Part shown: piece by piece, positions 1 through 8,725 of the stretch
Numbering within the stretch: position 1 is the first letter of the stretch
How the letters are laid out: each line of letters starts with the position of its first letter
NCBI GenBank assembly: GCA_002480495.1
Contig: DLCG01000009.1
Span: 325,626 to 389,625 of the forward strand
Direction of reading: 5' to 3'
Origin: Rhodobiaceae bacterium UBA7804
GTDB taxonomy: Bacteria; Pseudomonadota; Alphaproteobacteria; Parvibaculales; Parvibaculaceae
DNA: 64,000 bases
Translations under genes and position numbers: made by a program
Notes under the pieces: generated by a model
What the model was told of the DNA's origin: nothing
Database searches by the model: none
What the model saw: only the letters and a program-made list of their open reading frames with translations

Positions 1-588
1 AAAATGAAGAAGCTGCAGCCCGAAATGGAAAAGCTGCGCGAGCGCTATGCCGACGACAAGATGAAGCAGCAGCAGGAAATCATGGAGCTCTACAAGAAGG
101 AGCAGGTGAACCCGCTTGCCGGCTGCCTTCCGGTGCTGATCCAGATTCCGGTGTTCTTCGCACTCTACAAGGTGCTGTTCGTGACGATCGAAATGCGCCA
201 CGCGCCCTTCTTCGGATGGATCAACGATCTTTCCGCGCCGGACCCGACGTCGATCTTCAATCTATTCGGACTGATCCCCTGGGACCCGCCTTCGATTCTG
301 ATGATCGGCATCTGGCCGCTCATCATGGGCTTCACCATGTTCGTGCAGCAGCGCATGAACCCGCTGCCCGCCGACCCGATTCAGGCGCAGATCTTCACCT
401 GGATGCCCGTCATCTTCACCTTCATGCTGGCGGGCTTCCCCGCAGGCCTCGTGATCTACTGGGCGTGGAACAACACGCTCTCGGTCATTCAGCAGGGCGT
501 CATCATGAAGCGGCAGGGCGTCCCCATCGAGATATTCAACAATCTCGGCCTGTCGAAGATCGCTGGCGGCGGAAAGCCGAAGTCCTGA
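1..588 (+). CDS. yidC: Membrane protein insertase YidC, C-terminal part (5' end outside window)
   Basis: Inner-membrane insertase of the YidC/Oxa1/Alb3 family; it inserts and folds membrane proteins with SecYEG or alone. The frame is open from base 1, so only the last ~195 residues are present; the Met codon at base 4 is internal. Visible are the charged cytoplasmic coiled hairpin (KLQPEMEKLRERYADDK), then the conserved NPLAGCLPVLIQIPVFFALY segment and further hydrophobic helices ending VIYWAWNNTLSVIQQ, the typical YidC C-terminal fold. The large periplasmic domain lies upstream of the window. The stop is followed 4 bp later by engB, the usual yidC-engB order in alphaproteobacteria, which suggests co-transcription. 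Identification is firm. Confidence 0.97.
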   Translation, partial: KMKKLQPEMEKLRERYADDKMKQQQEIMELYKKEQVNPLAGCLPVLIQIPVFFALYKVLFVTIEMRHAPFFGWINDLSAPDPTSIFNLFGLIPWDPPSILMIGIWPLIMGFTMFVQQRMNPLPADPIQAQIFTWMPVIFTFMLAGFPAGLVIYWAWNNTLSVIQQGVIMKRQGVPIEIFNNLGLSKIAGGGKPKS

Positions 589-592
589 TCCG

Positions 593-1288
593 ATGAGCGA
601 AGCCGCGCCCGAAGGAGCAGACGGCGACACGCCGGATATCGAAACGGGGCGCTGGCTTTTCGCCCAGCCCTGCACCTTCCTGCGCGGTGTGGTGGAGATG
701 AAAGGCCTGCCCGCCACGGCGCTTTCCGAAGTCGCCTTTGCGGGGAGGTCCAACGTCGGCAAGTCGAGCCTCATCAATGCGCTGACCGGCCGCAAGACGC
801 TCGCGCGCACCTCCAACACGCCGGGCCGGACGAAGGAACTCAATTTCTTCGAGCTTGGACCTCAAGGCCAAGCGGCCGTTATGCTGGTCGACCTGCCGGG
901 TTACGGCTATGCCCGTGAAACCAAGGCCCGCGTCGGCGAGTGGACACAACTCGTCATGTCCTATCTCAGGGGCCGCGCACAGCTTCGCCGCGTCTTCGTG
1001 CTGATCGACTCGCGCCACGGCATCAAGGAGAACGATCACGAGGTCATGGCCATGCTCGACGAGGCGGCCGTCTCCTATCAGATCGTCCTCACCAAGATCG
1101 ACAAGCTGAAGAAGGGCGAACTCGAGAAGCGGCTCGAGGAAGTGCGCGCGGATATCCGCCGCCATGTCGCGGCGCATCCACGGATCGTCGCCACCTCGAG
1201 CGAAAAGGGAGACGGCATAGCGGAGCTTCGCGCGGAGGTTGCCTCGCTGGCCGATCCCGCCGCACTGGGGTATAAACCGCAGGCTTGA
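593..1288 (+). CDS. engB: Ribosome biogenesis GTP-binding protein EngB (YihA/YsxC)
   Basis: TRAFAC-class small GTPase needed for 50S subunit assembly. The 231-residue product carries the G1 P-loop (GRSNVGKSS near residue 52), a G2 Thr region (TSNTPGRT), G3 (DLPGYGYA) and G4 (TKID), in the family order. It has about 30 extra N-terminal residues rich in acidic and Ala/Gly positions before the conserved core, common in alphaproteobacteria. It starts 4 bp after yidC and is followed 30 bp later by argB, so the three genes may form one transcript. No anomaly was seen. Confidence 0.96.
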   Translation: MSEAAPEGADGDTPDIETGRWLFAQPCTFLRGVVEMKGLPATALSEVAFAGRSNVGKSSLINALTGRKTLARTSNTPGRTKELNFFELGPQGQAAVMLVDLPGYGYARETKARVGEWTQLVMSYLRGRAQLRRVFVLIDSRHGIKENDHEVMAMLDEAAVSYQIVLTKIDKLKKGELEKRLEEVRADIRRHVAAHPRIVATSSEKGDGIAELRAEVASLADPAALGYKPQA

Positions 1289-1318
1289 AAGACCCGCGGG
1301 GAAGGCAGAGGGACGAGC

Positions 1319-2236
1319 ATGGCGGACAAGAGCGGCAAGGACGCGGCGCAGCCGGAAGGCCGGGAGATGGACCGGGGACGGATCCTCTCCGAAGCCCTGC
1401 CCTTCATGCAGCGCTATGACAGACGCACCGTCGTCGTGAAATATGGCGGCCATGCGATGGGCGACGAAGAACTGGGCGCCGAATTCGCCCGCGACATCGT
1501 CATGCTGAAGCAGGCGGGCCTCAACCCCATCGTCGTTCATGGCGGCGGCCCGCAGATCGGCTCCATGCTGACGCGGCTCGGCATAAAGAGCGAGTTCTCG
1601 GGCGGCCTTCGCATCACAGACAAGGCGACCGTCGAGATCGTCGAGATGGTTCTCGCGGGTTCGATCAACAAGCAGATCGTGGCGCAGCTCAATCAGGCCG
1701 GCGGCCGGGCGGTCGGCCTTTGCGGCAAGGATGGCAACCTCATCGTCGCCCGCAAGATCGAAAAGAAAATTCACGATCCCGAATCCAACATCGAGAAAAT
1801 TCTCGACCTCGGTTTCGTCGGAGAACCGGAGAAGATCAATCCTGAAATCCTTCAGGTGATCCAGAAATCCGACATCATCCCCGTGATCGCGCCGATCGGC
1901 GTTTCATCGGACGGACATACCTACAACATCAATGCCGATACGGCGGCCGGCGCCATTGCCGCCGCCATGGGGGCAGCGCGCCTTCTGCTTCTGACCGATG
2001 TGAAGGGCGTTCTCGACAAGCAGGGAAAGCTGATCGAGGTGCTCACCATCGAACAGGCCAAGGCATTGATGAAGGACGGGACGATTTCGGGCGGCATGAT
2101 CCCGAAACTCGAAACCTGCATCGAATCCGTCGATGGCGGCGTCGAGGCCGTCGTCATTCTCGATGGGAGGGTTCGCCATGCCGTATTGCTCGAACTCTTC
2201 ACGGAACACGGTGCGGGAACGCTGATTCAGCGTTAA
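1319..2236 (+). CDS. argB: Acetylglutamate kinase ArgB
   Basis: Phosphorylates N-acetyl-L-glutamate in the second step of arginine biosynthesis; cytoplasmic amino-acid kinase fold. The 305-residue length is normal. Diagnostic segments are VVKYGGHAM near the N-terminus (phosphate-binding Lys), VVHGGGPQIG (substrate loop), the NINADTAAGAIAAAMGA stretch and the ISGGMIPK loop. The start is supported by a GAGGGA Shine-Dalgarno 5 nt upstream of the ATG. It lies directly after engB, a gene order repeated in many Rhizobiales-like genomes. Whether this form is arginine-inhibited (hexameric, with an extra N-terminal helix) cannot be settled by eye, although the 20-30 residue N-terminal extension is compatible with that class. 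Confidence 0.97.
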   Translation: MADKSGKDAAQPEGREMDRGRILSEALPFMQRYDRRTVVVKYGGHAMGDEELGAEFARDIVMLKQAGLNPIVVHGGGPQIGSMLTRLGIKSEFSGGLRITDKATVEIVEMVLAGSINKQIVAQLNQAGGRAVGLCGKDGNLIVARKIEKKIHDPESNIEKILDLGFVGEPEKINPEILQVIQKSDIIPVIAPIGVSSDGHTYNINADTAAGAIAAAMGAARLLLLTDVKGVLDKQGKLIEVLTIEQAKALMKDGTISGGMIPKLETCIESVDGGVEAVVILDGRVRHAVLLELFTEHGAGTLIQR

Positions 2237-2255
2237 GACCTTCGTCCCGCCGGTC

Positions 2256-2283
2256 TTGCGGCAGCGCCCTGCAATGTTATGGT
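2256..2283 (+). promoter_or_regulatory. Candidate sigma70-type promoter for the DUF1036 gene
   Basis: TTGCGG (2256-2261) and TATGGT (2278-2283) are separated by 16 nt, about 30 bp before the start codon of the DUF1036 gene and just after the argB stop. The match to consensus is moderate. It implies that the DUF1036 gene is transcribed independently of argB. Confidence 0.4.
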
Positions 2284-2315
2284 GTTTCCCGATCTTGGGG
2301 AGACGTCCGTAAAAC

Positions 2316-3332
2316 ATGTTGCGCTATTTGCAGATCGCCGCTGCCGCCTTGACCGCATGGCTCATGACGGGCTCCGCGGCGCATGCCGATTACCGCTTCT
2401 GCAACAAGACGAGCTATGTGCTCGATGGCGCCATCGCTTTCGAGACGGAAGGCGCCGTGAAGAGCCGGGGCTGGGTGCGCATCCTGCCCGGCGAATGCAG
2501 CCCGGTTCTCCAGGGCGATGTCGCCGAACAGGACTATTTCGTTTTCGCCCGTTCCATCGACGCTCACGCCGGACGCGTCAAATATTTCTCCGGGAACACA
2601 CAGTTCTGCACGCTCGAGGACGACTTCGAAATCGAGGGAGGCGGGCAATGCGCCTTGCGCGGCTACGACTCCGCGGATTTTCTGCGTGTACGCACGAAAG
2701 CAGGCAAGGACTGGTCGACGACCTTCGCCGAGGCGAGCGAATATAGCGAGGATCAGGCGCGTATCGCCGCCGTCCAGCGGCTCCTCAAGGACAACGGCTT
2801 CGCGCTCAACCGGATCGACGGTATTGCCGCGCGCAATACGCTTCGCGCTGTCGAAGCTTTCCAGCGTTCCGCGAATGTCGCGGTGACGGGCAGGATCGAT
2901 GCAAGTCTGCTGGAGCAACTGGTTGAACGCGCCACCGAAGAGCAGAAGGCCGCAGGGCTCGATCTCTGCAACCGGACGGATACGCTCGTCTGGGCAGCGC
3001 TTGGCTACAGGAACGGTGAAGACGAAGTGTCGAGCGGCTGGGTTCGAATCGAACCCGGAAATTGCCGCAAGGCGATAAAAGGCAAGCTCGATCAGGAAGC
3101 CTATTACGTCTATGCCGAAGGGGTGGACGATGCGGGCGCGATCGCCCGGGGCACCGAAGGCGCGATGATCTGGAGCGGAGGCGACAGCTTCTGCATCAAG
3201 ACGACTCGCTTCGAAATCAAGGGCCGGCAGCGCTGCGCCGCGCGCGGCTTCGACGAACGCGGTTTCATGAAGATCGAAACGGAGGGAAAGCCGCTGCGGC
3301 GGCTCGATTTCGACAGGCCGCCCGCGCTTTAG
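2316..3332 (+). CDS. Secreted protein with two DUF1036 domains flanking a peptidoglycan-binding-like domain
   Basis: Exported protein of 338 residues; function unknown. A signal peptide is clear (positively charged start, hydrophobic core, cleavage near SAAHA-DYRF at residue ~24). Domain order: DUF1036 copy 1 (about 25-130, beginning YRFCNKTS and ending near CALRGY), a peptidoglycan_binding_1-like three-helix unit (about 145-205, with AVQRLLKDNGF and TLRAVEAFQRS), then DUF1036 copy 2 (about 215-325, beginning LDLCNRTD and ending CAARGF). Each DUF1036 copy keeps a C-N-[KR]-T start, a GWVRI...PG-x-C segment and a late C-A-x-R-G-[YF] element, so both are probably disulphide-bonded periplasmic folds. 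It ends 4 nt inside the convergent DUF2336 gene. The arrangement suggests a cell-wall-associated periplasmic protein; that role is inferred. Confidence 0.85.
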   Translation: MLRYLQIAAAALTAWLMTGSAAHADYRFCNKTSYVLDGAIAFETEGAVKSRGWVRILPGECSPVLQGDVAEQDYFVFARSIDAHAGRVKYFSGNTQFCTLEDDFEIEGGGQCALRGYDSADFLRVRTKAGKDWSTTFAEASEYSEDQARIAAVQRLLKDNGFALNRIDGIAARNTLRAVEAFQRSANVAVTGRIDASLLEQLVERATEEQKAAGLDLCNRTDTLVWAALGYRNGEDEVSSGWVRIEPGNCRKAIKGKLDQEAYYVYAEGVDDAGAIARGTEGAMIWSGGDSFCIKTTRFEIKGRQRCAARGFDERGFMKIETEGKPLRRLDFDRPPAL

Positions 3333-4588
3333 ATGTCGGCCCCGAAATATTGCAGGTGCCAGCGCATTTCGTCCTGCGTCATCGGATAGGCGATCCCCTC
3401 GCGCGGCAACACGAGATTTGGCTGCGGCACATGCGCGATATAGGTCTGGATTGCGAGCGCGGTGCGCATCGAAAGCCCGGCCTTCCAGCAGAGAGCCGCA
3501 ATCCCCCTGCCGCTTTGGGCCGCGATGACTTCCTCGATCTTCGTGGCGGGCACGCCCGATAGCAGAGAGAGGGCAAGCACTACGGAAGCGCGTTGCGACG
3601 TGGTCGCCGCCTCCATGACGATCTCGTCTCCGAGACGTCCCGCCGCATAGGCGTCGCGGATATTCTCGCGCGGCGCGGGTTCGGCCTCCTCTTCGCCGTT
3701 CTCGATCCTCGATTGCGCCCTCGCCTTCAGCCAATCGGCCGTTTCCCGGTCCAGATCGTGCGTTCGCCGCAGTTCATCGATGAGCGCTCGGGAGACGAAG
3801 GTAGCGATGCGGCGCACGGCACGCATCGAGAGTTCGGGCCTTACGACAAGGGGCTTGTGCCAGGTCTTGATGCCCGGCGCGCGCTCGATGATACGTTCCA
3901 TCGTATCCTCGCGGATGCGCGCACCCTTGTTGGAAAGCAGCTCGCCGATGGCGTCTTCGTCGCGCGATGTGACAACCGCATCCGACACGGAGGTGCTTAC
4001 GCAAGCGCGCCTGGCAATGGCCGCCGCAGCGCCCGGCGCACCGGACGTGGCGATGATTTCGATCAGGTCCTCGTCCGAAAGGAGCGGAGAATATTCGAGA
4101 ATGGGTCCGCAGACGGCCATTTCCGCATCGCGGGCGAGCCTTCGCGCGATCGCGCGGGGCACTGTCGGACAGCTCGCGATCTCTTCAGCGACAATTGCGC
4201 GAACGCGGGGCAATTCATCCTCGGCGAGCTTCTCGAGAAGTCCGATCAGACGGTCCTGAATGGCGCTGCGTTCAACTGCCGGAATATCCGGCATGAGCCG
4301 TGCGATCTTGCGGGCAAGCTCGCCCCGCACCTCGGCGCTCGTATCGTCCTGCAACAGCTCGTTTGCCTGAATGGGCGCGGACCTGTTTGCGGCGACCAGA
4401 CCCCGAACCTCCGGATCGTCGTCGCAGGCGAGATAATAGAGCGCCTCGGGCGGCGCGTCCTCGCGAGCAGCCAGCTCGCGCTTCGCCTTCTGCTGATGGC
4501 TTTCCAGAACGCGGCGCGCATCCTCGTAGCGAAGCTCCGAGGGAAGCCGCTTCCTGCCGAACCATCTGGCGAGAAATCCGGACGCCAT
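3329..4588 (-). CDS. DUF2336 domain-containing HEAT-like protein
   Basis: Predicted cytoplasmic protein of 419 residues, alpha-helical throughout, of the alphaproteobacterial DUF2336 family; its biochemical function is unknown. The N-terminal third shows HEAT-type repeats of aspartates and arginines (e.g. YYLACDDDPEVRGLVAANRS, then DDTSAEVRGELARKIA, then EDELPRVRAIVAEEIA), which usually form protein-interaction surfaces. The C-terminal half contains the conserved DUF2336 helices. No catalytic motif or membrane segment was seen. It is transcribed away from the HAD nucleotidase gene, and the shared 137-bp intergenic region carries a CtrA-like box. Its 3' end overlaps the end of the DUF1036 gene by 4 nt. 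Confidence 0.85.
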   Translation of the reverse strand: MASGFLARWFGRKRLPSELRYEDARRVLESHQQKAKRELAAREDAPPEALYYLACDDDPEVRGLVAANRSAPIQANELLQDDTSAEVRGELARKIARLMPDIPAVERSAIQDRLIGLLEKLAEDELPRVRAIVAEEIASCPTVPRAIARRLARDAEMAVCGPILEYSPLLSDEDLIEIIATSGAPGAAAAIARRACVSTSVSDAVVTSRDEDAIGELLSNKGARIREDTMERIIERAPGIKTWHKPLVVRPELSMRAVRRIATFVSRALIDELRRTHDLDRETADWLKARAQSRIENGEEEAEPAPRENIRDAYAAGRLGDEIVMEAATTSQRASVVLALSLLSGVPATKIEEVIAAQSGRGIAALCWKAGLSMRTALAIQTYIAHVPQPNLVLPREGIAYPMTQDEMRWHLQYFGADI

Positions 4589-4652
4589 GACCGCCTCCGA
4601 CTACACCCCGCAAGGGGCGCGGGTTACTCGCTCGATTTTCCCGCCCGGCCGC

Positions 4653-4667
4653 TTAACACTCCATTAA
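4653..4667. promoter_or_regulatory. CtrA-like box (TTAA-N7-TTAA)
   Basis: The sequence TTAACACTCCATTAA matches the full CtrA recognition pattern TTAA-N7-TTAA of alphaproteobacteria. It sits between the divergent DUF2336 gene (start at 4588) and the HAD nucleotidase gene (start at 4726), 65 and 58 bp from the two start codons. A near copy, TTAACAGTCCAGTAA, lies at 15966-15980. The match is direct; regulation by CtrA is inference. Confidence 0.5.
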
Positions 4668-4725
4668 TCCCCCGCCCCGCGAGGCGCGTCTTGCCAGAGC
4701 CGGCCTCAGAAGGCACATAAGAGCC

Positions 4726-5463
4726 ATGACGATCATCGAACCCGACAAGACGGCAGACGCCGCTCCGCGCGATTTCAAGGAGGTCGAAACCTGGATTTTC
4801 GATCTCGACAACACGCTCTATCCGCCCGAATGCGATCTCTTTGCGCAAGTCGACCAGCGCATGACATCCTTCATTTCGACCTATCTGGGCGTAGATGCCG
4901 TCGAGGCGAAGCGCATCCAGAAGGACTTCTATATCGAGCACGGAACCACGCTGTCGGGGCTCATGACGGTCTATGGGCTTGAGCCCACCGAATTCCTCAG
5001 CTTCGTGCACGATATCGATGTCTCGGCCGTTCTGGCCGATGCGGCGCTCGGCCAGGCAATCGCGACGCTTCCCGGCCGGAAGCTCGTTTTCACCAACGGC
5101 TCGCGCAAACACGCGGAGAATGTTCTTCACCGGCTCGGCATCGATCATGTCTTCGAGGACATCTTCGATATCGTTTCGGCCGAATACGAGCCGAAACCGC
5201 GGCAACGCGCCTATGAGCGTTTCATAGAGGCGAGCCGTGTTGAGCCGCGCCGCGCCGCCATGTTCGAGGATATCGCGCGCAATCTCGAGGTGCCTCACAT
5301 TATGGGCATGACCACGGTCTGGGTCAGGCCCGCCATCGCGGGGCCCGAGCGGCATCACCGTCTGTCCCACGAGGGGGCGGAGGGCACGCATGTCCATCAC
5401 GTGACGGACAATCTTCGGGAATTCCTGGAAGCTCTTCCGCTGCGCTCAGCGCCTTCCGAATAG
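4726..5463 (+). CDS. HAD-family pyrimidine 5'-nucleotidase
   Basis: Haloacid-dehalogenase superfamily hydrolase, 245 residues, closest to the pyrimidine 5'-nucleotidase group (SDT1/YjjG-like), which dephosphorylates nucleoside monophosphates. Motif I is FDLDNTLYPP near residue 25 (nucleophile first Asp), motif II is VFTNGSRKH (T/S followed by NG), a Lys-containing motif III is EPKPR, and motif IV is MFEDIARNL. The DxDNTLYP signature separates it from generic HAD phosphatases. Its last 18 nt overlap the tail of the convergent mutL gene. Substrate assignment is by family only. Confidence 0.85.
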   Translation: MTIIEPDKTADAAPRDFKEVETWIFDLDNTLYPPECDLFAQVDQRMTSFISTYLGVDAVEAKRIQKDFYIEHGTTLSGLMTVYGLEPTEFLSFVHDIDVSAVLADAALGQAIATLPGRKLVFTNGSRKHAENVLHRLGIDHVFEDIFDIVSAEYEPKPRQRAYERFIEASRVEPRRAAMFEDIARNLEVPHIMGMTTVWVRPAIAGPERHHRLSHEGAEGTHVHHVTDNLREFLEALPLRSAPSE

Positions 5464-7266
5464 CCGCTCGATATCGGAGAGCTTCAGCTCCACATAGGTC
5501 GGGCGGCCATGGTTGCACTGACCGGAATGGGGCGTCGCTTCCATCTCGCGGAGCAAAGCATTCATCTCCTCCGCCGTGAGCCGCCGCCCCGCGCGCACCG
5601 ATCCGTGGCAGGCGATGGTGCCGCAGACTTCCTCCAGCCGTTCCTTCAGCGACAGCGCCTCGTCGAGTTCGGAGAGATCGTCCGCAAGGTCGCGCACCAG
5701 TCCCGCCACATCGAGCTTGCCGAATATCGCAGGCACTTCGCGAACGACGACCGCGCCCTGCCCGAAGCCTTCGATCACGAAGCCGAGTTCGGCGAGTTCG
5801 GGAATGCGCGCGACGAGGCGTTCGGCTTCGGCCTCGTCGAGATCGACCACTTCGGGAATGAGAAGGATCTGACGCGAAACGCCCGTTGCCGCCATTGCCT
5901 TCTTCATCCGTTCATAGACGAGGCGTTCGTGGGCGGCGTGCTGGTCCACGATGACGATACCGTCCGCGGTCTGTGCGATCACATAGGTCTCGTGCAATTG
6001 CCCGCGCGCGACGCCGAGCGGCATGTCCACCGTTTGCTCCACCGCCTGTTCGGGCATCGCTTCGACGCGGGCGGAATGGCCGCCCAATTCGGCGAAGGCG
6101 CCTTGCCAGCCCGCGGCGGCTTCCGCGAGGCCGGGTGCTCGCGCCGGGCCGGGCAAGGGCCAGCGCGGAGCATGGGAAGCAGAAGGAAATGTTGCCGTTT
6201 CGGGGCGCACGGCGCCGAGCGCCGCACCGGCAACCGTCGTCGAGGCACGATGACCGGCCTCGGCGAGCGCGCGTTTCAGCGCGCCGACGATGAGCCCGCG
6301 CACGAGGCCTGCATCGCGGAAGCGTACTTCGGCCTTTGCGGGGTGCACGTTCACATCGACATCGCGCGGATCGAGATCGACGAAGAGCGCAACAGCGGGG
6401 TGCCGGTCACGGGCGAGGAAATCCGCATAGGCGCCGCGCACCGCACCGACGATCAGCTTGTCGCGCACGGGCCGCCCGTTCACGAAAAGAAACTGAAGCT
6501 GCGCCGTGCCGCGATTATAAGTCGGAAGCCCCGCGAATCCGGTGAGCGCGATGCCTTCGCGCATGGCGTCGATCGCAAGCGCGTTCTCCTCGAAGTCGCG
6601 CCCCATGATGGCGCCGAGGCGCGTCAGCCGTCCCGCCTCGCCCGGCAGTTCGGGCTCAAGGCGCAGCAGGTTGCGGTCGCCGCTCGTCAGCGTGAAGCCG
6701 GCCTCCGGATGCGCCATGGCGAGCCGCTTCACCACTTCCGATACGGCCTGCGTCTCCGCGCGCTCGCTCTTCATGAACTTCAGCCGCGCCGGCGTGGCGA
6801 AGAAGAGGTCCCGCACCTCGATCTGCGTTCCCTGGCGCCCGGCCGCGGGTTCGACGGCGCCCGTCTTCCCGCCCTCGACCGAAATGCGGTAGGCCGCATC
6901 CGCGTCCTTCGGGCGGCTGAGGATCGTGAGCCGCGCTACAGCGCCGATGGAGGGCAAGGCCTCGCCGCGAAAGCCGAGCGTCGCGATGTCGTGCAGGTCC
7001 TCCAGGCCCTCGCCATCGATGCGAAGCTTCGAGGTCGCGTGCCGCTCAACGGCGAGCGCCAGCTCCTCCGCGTTCATGCCGATGCCGTCATCCGTCACGC
7101 GAATGAGGTCGCGGCCACCGCCACCGATCACGATCTCGATATGCCGCGCACCTGCATCGAGCGCATTCTCGACGAGTTCCTTCACCGCGCTTGCCGGACG
7201 CTCGACCACCTCGCCCGCGGCGATACGGTTGATCGTCCCTTCGCTCAGGCGGCGGATGCGGCTCAT
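5446..7266 (-). CDS. mutL: DNA mismatch repair protein MutL
   Basis: GHKL-ATPase that links MutS mismatch recognition to strand incision. The 606-residue product has the N-terminal ATPase motifs (NRIAAGEVVERP, ELVENALDAGA with the catalytic Glu, TDDGIGM, GFRGEALPSI) and a C-terminal dimerisation region. The C-terminal part contains DQHAAHERLVYE, fitting the DQHA-x2-E-x4-E metal-dependent endonuclease motif, so this is a nicking MutL of the type found in organisms without MutH. A Pro/Ala-rich linker of about 60 residues joins the halves. Its 3' end overlaps the convergent nucleotidase gene by 18 nt. It starts 4 bp downstream of the pgi stop and is probably co-transcribed with pgi. Confidence 0.96.
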   Translation of the reverse strand: MSRIRRLSEGTINRIAAGEVVERPASAVKELVENALDAGARHIEIVIGGGGRDLIRVTDDGIGMNAEELALAVERHATSKLRIDGEGLEDLHDIATLGFRGEALPSIGAVARLTILSRPKDADAAYRISVEGGKTGAVEPAAGRQGTQIEVRDLFFATPARLKFMKSERAETQAVSEVVKRLAMAHPEAGFTLTSGDRNLLRLEPELPGEAGRLTRLGAIMGRDFEENALAIDAMREGIALTGFAGLPTYNRGTAQLQFLFVNGRPVRDKLIVGAVRGAYADFLARDRHPAVALFVDLDPRDVDVNVHPAKAEVRFRDAGLVRGLIVGALKRALAEAGHRASTTVAGAALGAVRPETATFPSASHAPRWPLPGPARAPGLAEAAAGWQGAFAELGGHSARVEAMPEQAVEQTVDMPLGVARGQLHETYVIAQTADGIVIVDQHAAHERLVYERMKKAMAATGVSRQILLIPEVVDLDEAEAERLVARIPELAELGFVIEGFGQGAVVVREVPAIFGKLDVAGLVRDLADDLSELDEALSLKERLEEVCGTIACHGSVRAGRRLTAEEMNALLREMEATPHSGQCNHGRPTYVELKLSDIERLFGRR

Positions 7267-7270
7267 GCGT

Positions 7271-8605
7271 TCAGCCTTTCCCCTCGGCTAGATATTTCTT
7301 CGCCAGGATCTTGCCTTCCTCCACGGCGGGCTGATCGAAGGGATCGACGCCCATCATGCGGCCGGCAATGATCGTCTCCAGCATGAAATGCATGAAGAGC
7401 GCGCCAAGCGTCCTTTCGTCGAGCACATCGAGCATGAAGCTGCGCACCGGTCTGCCGTTTCTCACCAGCGTGTCGGCCGTCGCGCGCTGCTCGGCATCGA
7501 CGAGATCGCCCACGCTGTGCCCACCGAGGAAATCGAAGGCGGTGTCCTTCGCGATGTCGGACGAGGCCTTGGGGCCCTTGCCCTTCGTCTTGGTCATGAA
7601 GATGTTGAAAAGCTTGTCCTTCGGGCCCGCGAGCCAGAGCTGAAGCTGGCTGTGCTGGTCGACGGGCCCGAGCGCCTTCACCGGCGTCGTGCCCTTGCCG
7701 TCCTTGCCGAGGCTTTCGGCCCAGAGCTGGCAGTACCAGGCAAGAAAGCGCTCCAACCGGTCCGCATAGGCCGCGACGACGGAGATCGACACGCCCTTCT
7801 CTTCCGCCATGGCGACGGAGAGCGCCGCGCCGGCGGCCGGCGCCACGTCGCCCGCGCCACGCTTGTCGAGCACCTGCGCCAGCACGGCCGCCGCGCCTTC
7901 GCGCACCGCCGCGATATCGAGGCCCATCAGCCGGGCAGGCAGAAGCCCTACATTGGTGAGCACGGCATAGCGGCCGCCCACGCCCGGATCGTGCTCCAGC
8001 GTCGGAAATCCCTGCGCTTCGGCAAGCGCGCGCATGGGGTTCGGCTTGCCGTCCTTTGCAGGCTCGGTCAGCACGGCGAAATGATGCTTCATGTATTTCG
8101 CGCCACCCGCATTTGCGATGGCGCTCATGGCGGAGAGCGTCTGTATCGCGGGCTCGACCGTTCCGCCCGATTTCGAAACCACAAGAAAGCGTGTGGTGCG
8201 CAGATCGGCATTGCCGAAAACCGCGTCCATCGTCGTCGCGTCGAGATTGTCGGGAATATGGATGCGAACGCCCTTCTGGGCATGCGCCTGCGTGCCCCAG
8301 CCGGTGAGCTGGGCCAGCGCCTGCGCGCCGAGCGCGGAGCCGCCAATGCCGAAAATGAAGATGTCGGTCGTGTTGTCGAGGAGGCCTTCGGTCACTTCCT
8401 CGATCCGCGCGAAATCGTCGCGCCGCCCGGGCACGCGCAGCAGCGGCAGTGAACCTGTCTCATGCGCCTTGCGCAGCCAGTCGAGCGCATCTTCCGCGCG
8501 CGCGAGCGCCTTGCCGTAGCTCTCGCGCGAAAGACCGTTCTCGCCGATCGTATCTGTAAAGCAATTGTCGAGAGACTGGCGGTAAGGCAGTTCTGTATCG
8601 GCCAT
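7271..8605 (-). CDS. pgi: Glucose-6-phosphate isomerase
   Basis: Interconverts glucose-6-phosphate and fructose-6-phosphate in glycolysis/gluconeogenesis. About 444 residues, the short form rather than the ~550-residue enterobacterial type. Visible are FGIGGSALGAQAL and SKSGGTVEP (sugar-phosphate-binding SIS fold), GVGGRYAVLTNVG (signature 1) and the C-terminal DPFDQPAVEEGKILAKKYL segment with its active-site Lys. A TTG codon 12 nt further upstream (8617) would add four residues, but GGAAAG abuts it directly, so the ATG at 8605 is preferred. It sits immediately upstream of mutL on the same strand. Confidence 0.93.
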   Translation of the reverse strand: MADTELPYRQSLDNCFTDTIGENGLSRESYGKALARAEDALDWLRKAHETGSLPLLRVPGRRDDFARIEEVTEGLLDNTTDIFIFGIGGSALGAQALAQLTGWGTQAHAQKGVRIHIPDNLDATTMDAVFGNADLRTTRFLVVSKSGGTVEPAIQTLSAMSAIANAGGAKYMKHHFAVLTEPAKDGKPNPMRALAEAQGFPTLEHDPGVGGRYAVLTNVGLLPARLMGLDIAAVREGAAAVLAQVLDKRGAGDVAPAAGAALSVAMAEEKGVSISVVAAYADRLERFLAWYCQLWAESLGKDGKGTTPVKALGPVDQHSQLQLWLAGPKDKLFNIFMTKTKGKGPKASSDIAKDTAFDFLGGHSVGDLVDAEQRATADTLVRNGRPVRSFMLDVLDERTLGALFMHFMLETIIAGRMMGVDPFDQPAVEEGKILAKKYLAEGKG

Positions 8606-8725
8606 GGGAGTGTCCAACTTTCCGGGAGGGGCCCGGCGGCTAGAATCGCGGAGCCCTGATGAAGCCTAACAAGAACGGAAACACCCGGAAAGCGAACGGG
8701 GTTCCCCATCCGGCGGGGCTTGGCG

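Noticed and set aside
3035..3060. tRNA T-loop-like sequence (GGTTCGAATC)
   Set aside because: It lies inside the DUF1036 coding sequence with no acceptor or anticodon stem around it; no tRNA gene was found in the window.
5509..7371. A 620-codon open frame on the plus strand opposite mutL
   Set aside because: It mirrors mutL codon by codon, shows no domain, and is explained by GC-rich codon use leaving antisense frames open. The long antisense frames opposite ileS, the yejA copies and kdsB were rejected for the same reason.
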